Source: Cytobacillus oceanisediminis (GTDB taxonomy: Bacteria; Bacillota; Bacilli; Bacillales; Cytobacillaceae). From it: a DNA stretch of 64,000 nucleotides. Below, one piece after another: positions 61,723-64,000 of this stretch. Position numbers and translations under genes: made by a program. The notes below the pieces were generated by a model. It was not told the origin of the DNA. It saw only the letters and a program-made list of their open reading frames with translations, and did not search any database. Location of the stretch: assembly GCF_022811925.1 (NCBI RefSeq), contig NZ_CP065511.1, forward strand, positions 434,001-498,000. Reading direction: 5' to 3'. The first letter of the stretch is position 1. Every line of letters begins with the position of its first letter.

Positions 61723-63178
61723 TCCGAAACGGCTGCACCCAATCTCAGCGGTAGCCAATTTCCTGAAACACCTAAAGGAGATGCTGGTGCCCTTTCTTGT
61801 TTTTGTCGTCTTTGGAAGCAGAGGAGGAAATGGGGAGATTGTTCAGCTTGTCCTGTCTTTAGGGGTCATAATCGCGGTTTTTATGATAGGGATCCTTACC
61901 TGGTGGAGATATACCTATAGACTGGAGGAAGGCGAGCTTCGAATCGAGTATGGTGTTCTGATAAGGAAGAAGAGATATATTCCACTTGAAAGAATTCAAA
62001 GTCTCGACTTATCGGAAGGTTTGCTGCAAAGGCCATTTGGCCTTGTGAAGATGAAAGTGGAGACAGCCGGTTCAAGCGGTGCTGGTGAGGCAGAAGCGGT
62101 ATTGACGGCTATTTCTAAAAAAGATGCAGCGTTCATTCAGCAGGCATTTTCAGCAGCTAAAAAGAATCCTTCCGAAATGGAAACAGTATTGCAGAACCGG
62201 GAAGTGATTTATAAAATTTCTCCTGGCGAGCTGCTCCTTCTGGCATCAACTTCAGGCGGGGCAGGTGTCGTTATTTCGGCTGTCTTTGCTTTTGTTTTTC
62301 AATTTGAAGAAATCATTCCGTATGAAAAGGTGTTTACCGGGCTCGAAGGATTTATTGCCAACGGAATTATATTTGTGAGTATCCTGGTCTTCATCGTCTT
62401 TTTTATTGCATGGCTGATTGCTCTTATTGGCAGTATGCTGAAATATGCCGATTTTACTTTAATAAAGACTGATAAGGAATTGATTGTCACAAGAGGTCTG
62501 CTGGAAAAGAGGCAGATGACGATTCCGCTGAATCGCATTCAGGCAATTCAGTTCAGGGAAAATCTGCTTAGGCAGCCACTTGGCCTGGCAACTGTCTATA
62601 TTGAAAGTGCAGGAGGTTCCATTGAGGACAATGAAAGCGCCCGCCTTATGATCCTGCCGATTGTGAAAAAAACACGGATTGCCGGTCTGTTAAAGCCCCA
62701 CTTGTTCCACTATGAACTGCAGCCCGGATTTTTTAAAGCTCCAAAAAGGGCGCTTAACCGCTATTTATGGAGAGGGCTTCTATGGGTACTGCCTTTTGTG
62801 GCTGTGCCGCTCCTCTTTTTCAGGCCATGGGGATACTTTTCTTTAGTGCTGCTGATCCTTTCGTTGGGATGGTCGTATCTCAAATACAGGGATGCAGGCT
62901 GGGATATCAGCTCTCAGCAGCTTGCTCTCAGATATCGCGGGATTGTAAGGATTACTGTCTTTATGAAAAGAAATCGAATACAGTCCCTCACCATGAGCGA
63001 AAGTTATTTTCAGAAAAGGCGCAGTCTGGCTACCATAGAAGCTGTGGCCATGTCAGGGATTGGGGGGACAGGCGGAACGGTTCCTGATCTTGACCGGAAA
63101 GAAGTGTATGCTATTTATAAGTGGTACTCTTATACTGGATTAAACAGAAGTTATTTGAAAAAGGAAAAGCGCCCATGA
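61709..63178 (+). CDS. ydbT: Three-PH-domain membrane protein YdbT
   Basis: The product is about 489 residues with paired membrane helices alternating with three bacterial PH_2 domains (about 75-150, 255-330, 410-485). The repeats show the same pattern: YRLEEGELRIEYGVLIRKKRYIPLERIQSLDL, LIKTDKELIVTRGLLEKRQMTIPLNRIQAIQF and ISSQQLALRYRGIVRITVFMKRNRIQSLTM. The start ATG 61709 has AAGGG 7 bases ahead and overlaps ydbS by 14 bases. The two very likely act as one complex in the membrane. Confidence 0.9.
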   Translation: MMMSNPKRLHPISAVANFLKHLKEMLVPFLVFVVFGSRGGNGEIVQLVLSLGVIIAVFMIGILTWWRYTYRLEEGELRIEYGVLIRKKRYIPLERIQSLDLSEGLLQRPFGLVKMKVETAGSSGAGEAEAVLTAISKKDAAFIQQAFSAAKKNPSEMETVLQNREVIYKISPGELLLLASTSGGAGVVISAVFAFVFQFEEIIPYEKVFTGLEGFIANGIIFVSILVFIVFFIAWLIALIGSMLKYADFTLIKTDKELIVTRGLLEKRQMTIPLNRIQAIQFRENLLRQPLGLATVYIESAGGSIEDNESARLMILPIVKKTRIAGLLKPHLFHYELQPGFFKAPKRALNRYLWRGLLWVLPFVAVPLLFFRPWGYFSLVLLILSLGWSYLKYRDAGWDISSQQLALRYRGIVRITVFMKRNRIQSLTMSESYFQKRRSLATIEAVAMSGIGGTGGTVPDLDRKEVYAIYKWYSYTGLNRSYLKKEKRP

Positions 63179-63190
63179 GCGCTTTTTTTT
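63165..63190. terminator. Shared terminator of ydbT and the rhomboid gene
   Basis: AAAAGCGC and GCGCTTTT pair around CCATGA, then more Ts. It overlaps the ydbT stop. Confidence 0.85.
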
Positions 63191-63194
63191 TGAA

Positions 63195-63920
63195 TTATCT
63201 AGCTAAAAACCCCAGGACAGCCAAAATGATAATAAATCCCCAGAGAACAAGCCTTGATGCGGGCACCCCTTTTAATGAAGGCCTGATGCCGGAAAGACCT
63301 CCGGGCCGTATTATGCCAGATGAAGAGGATGTACGGCCTTTGGCCAGTGATGCCGCACCGATCAGGAAACCTGCAAGCAGGCCGAATAAATGGGCTGTAA
63401 CATTAATGTTTGGCTGCAGAAAGGTCATGATTACGCCGATTATCGTAATGGTCAGTATGATTTGTGAGTTTTCCCTGGATAAAAGTTCTTTTCGGAATAC
63501 GATGATTGCCGCAAAGTATCCGAAAAGGCCAAAGATCGCACCACTGGCGCCCACATGAATATATGTCAATGGTTCAAGAAGCAGTGTTGCAATATTTGCT
63601 GCTGCACCAGCTGTGATGTAAAGCAGGATGAATCTGGTTTTTCCGAGCATTCGTTCCAGGACAGGGCCGAAGAGAACGAGAGAAAAGCTGTTGAATAAAA
63701 CATGGGGGAAACCGCTGTGCAGTATGATGGGGCTCAGCAGCCGCCAGTATTCACCTTGAACAATATATAAATTGACGCCTGCAAGCTTTTCGAAAATAAG
63801 TGTATTTGGGAATAGGGGAATGACTGTTAATAGATAGATGATAATATGGATACAAATGATAGCAGAAACAACAGGGTAGTAGCGGATAAATTCCTTAAAG
63901 CTTTCCGTTCTTGTAAACAT
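63195..63920 (-). CDS. ydcA: Rhomboid family intramembrane serine protease
   Basis: This 241-residue membrane protein has six helices. The catalytic Ser126 is in GASGAIFG and the partner His177 in TAHLFG. EYWRLLSPIILHSGFPHVLFNSFSL (about 57-81) is the L1-helix 2 motif with the conserved His and Asn. The 40-residue tail includes a final hydrophobic segment. It matches B. subtilis ydcA in place and orientation. Substrates are unknown. The last 80 bases of the window hold no gene I can support; acpS would be expected just beyond in the B. subtilis order. Confidence 0.88.
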   Translation of the reverse strand: MFTRTESFKEFIRYYPVVSAIICIHIIIYLLTVIPLFPNTLIFEKLAGVNLYIVQGEYWRLLSPIILHSGFPHVLFNSFSLVLFGPVLERMLGKTRFILLYITAGAAANIATLLLEPLTYIHVGASGAIFGLFGYFAAIIVFRKELLSRENSQIILTITIIGVIMTFLQPNINVTAHLFGLLAGFLIGAASLAKGRTSSSSGIIRPGGLSGIRPSLKGVPASRLVLWGFIIILAVLGFLAR

Positions 63921-64000
63921 GGCTCTCCTCCGTGCTTGAATTGTTGGACCGTGTATCTACATCATAGCCTGAAAAGCGGTTTTTCAGCATGCCATAACAC

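Overview
This window comes from the chromosome of a low-to-mid GC member of the Bacillaceae, close to Cytobacillus, Mesobacillus or Bacillus. The reasons are strong AGGAGG ribosome binding sites, sigma-A and sigma-B type promoters, perfect Fur and PerR boxes of the Bacillus 7-1-7 type, a T-box, and gene orders known from Bacillus subtilis: yclNOPQ, yerO-swrC, dppABCDE-ykfABCD, and ddl-murF-cshA-ydbS-ydbT-rhomboid. There are no phage genes, rRNA, tRNA, CRISPR arrays or transposase genes.

Layout. 1-4.7 kb: a small ribbon-helix-helix protein, then a Fur-controlled catechol siderophore (petrobactin-type) ABC importer. 4.7-4.9 kb: a 182-bp MITE-like element with terminal inverted repeats and a perfect 8-bp target duplication. 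4.9-13.6 kb: an O-methyltransferase, a TetR regulator divergent from a SwrC-type RND exporter, an MFS exporter, two small proteins, a zinc-ribbon protein and a GsiB/17M-type stress protein. 13.8-15.5 kb: an AlaX-like alanyl-tRNA editing protein and a DUF3870 protein. 15.6-26.2 kb: a CodY-type promoter drives dppABCDE-ykfABCD plus a serine hydrolase. This operon imports cell-wall murein peptides and breaks them down to L-Ala, L-Glu and diamino acid. 26.3-35.9 kb: mostly leftward genes, including an MscS-like protein, a drug/metabolite transporter, PerR-boxed Dps, argS behind a T-box, and rodA. Between the MscS-like gene and the transporter lies an array of ten 52-bp modules.

37.1-49.3 kb is a 14-gene cobalamin operon behind a B12 riboswitch. 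It holds the BtuFC importer, a BtuD-CbiZ fusion, cbiB, cobD, cobU, cobQ, cobS, two CobC-like phosphatases, a second CobU-like protein, a PduO-type adenosyltransferase, and the alpha-ribazole transporter/kinase pair CblT-CblS. There are no corrin-ring genes and no CobT here, so the operon reads as salvage and late assembly: import, amidohydrolysis of imported cobinamides, rebuilding of the aminopropanol arm, and nucleotide loop assembly from scavenged alpha-ribazole.

49.3-64 kb: NUDIX, VOC, SulP transporter, universal stress protein, a phased TGACCGATA repeat array, a DAACS symporter, then ddl, murF, an exact parS site inside a terminator, an esterase, a structured leader before cshA, uvsE, ydbS, ydbT and a rhomboid protease. 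Coordinates, motifs and operators were read by eye. Family names rest on recalled sequence signatures, not on searches.
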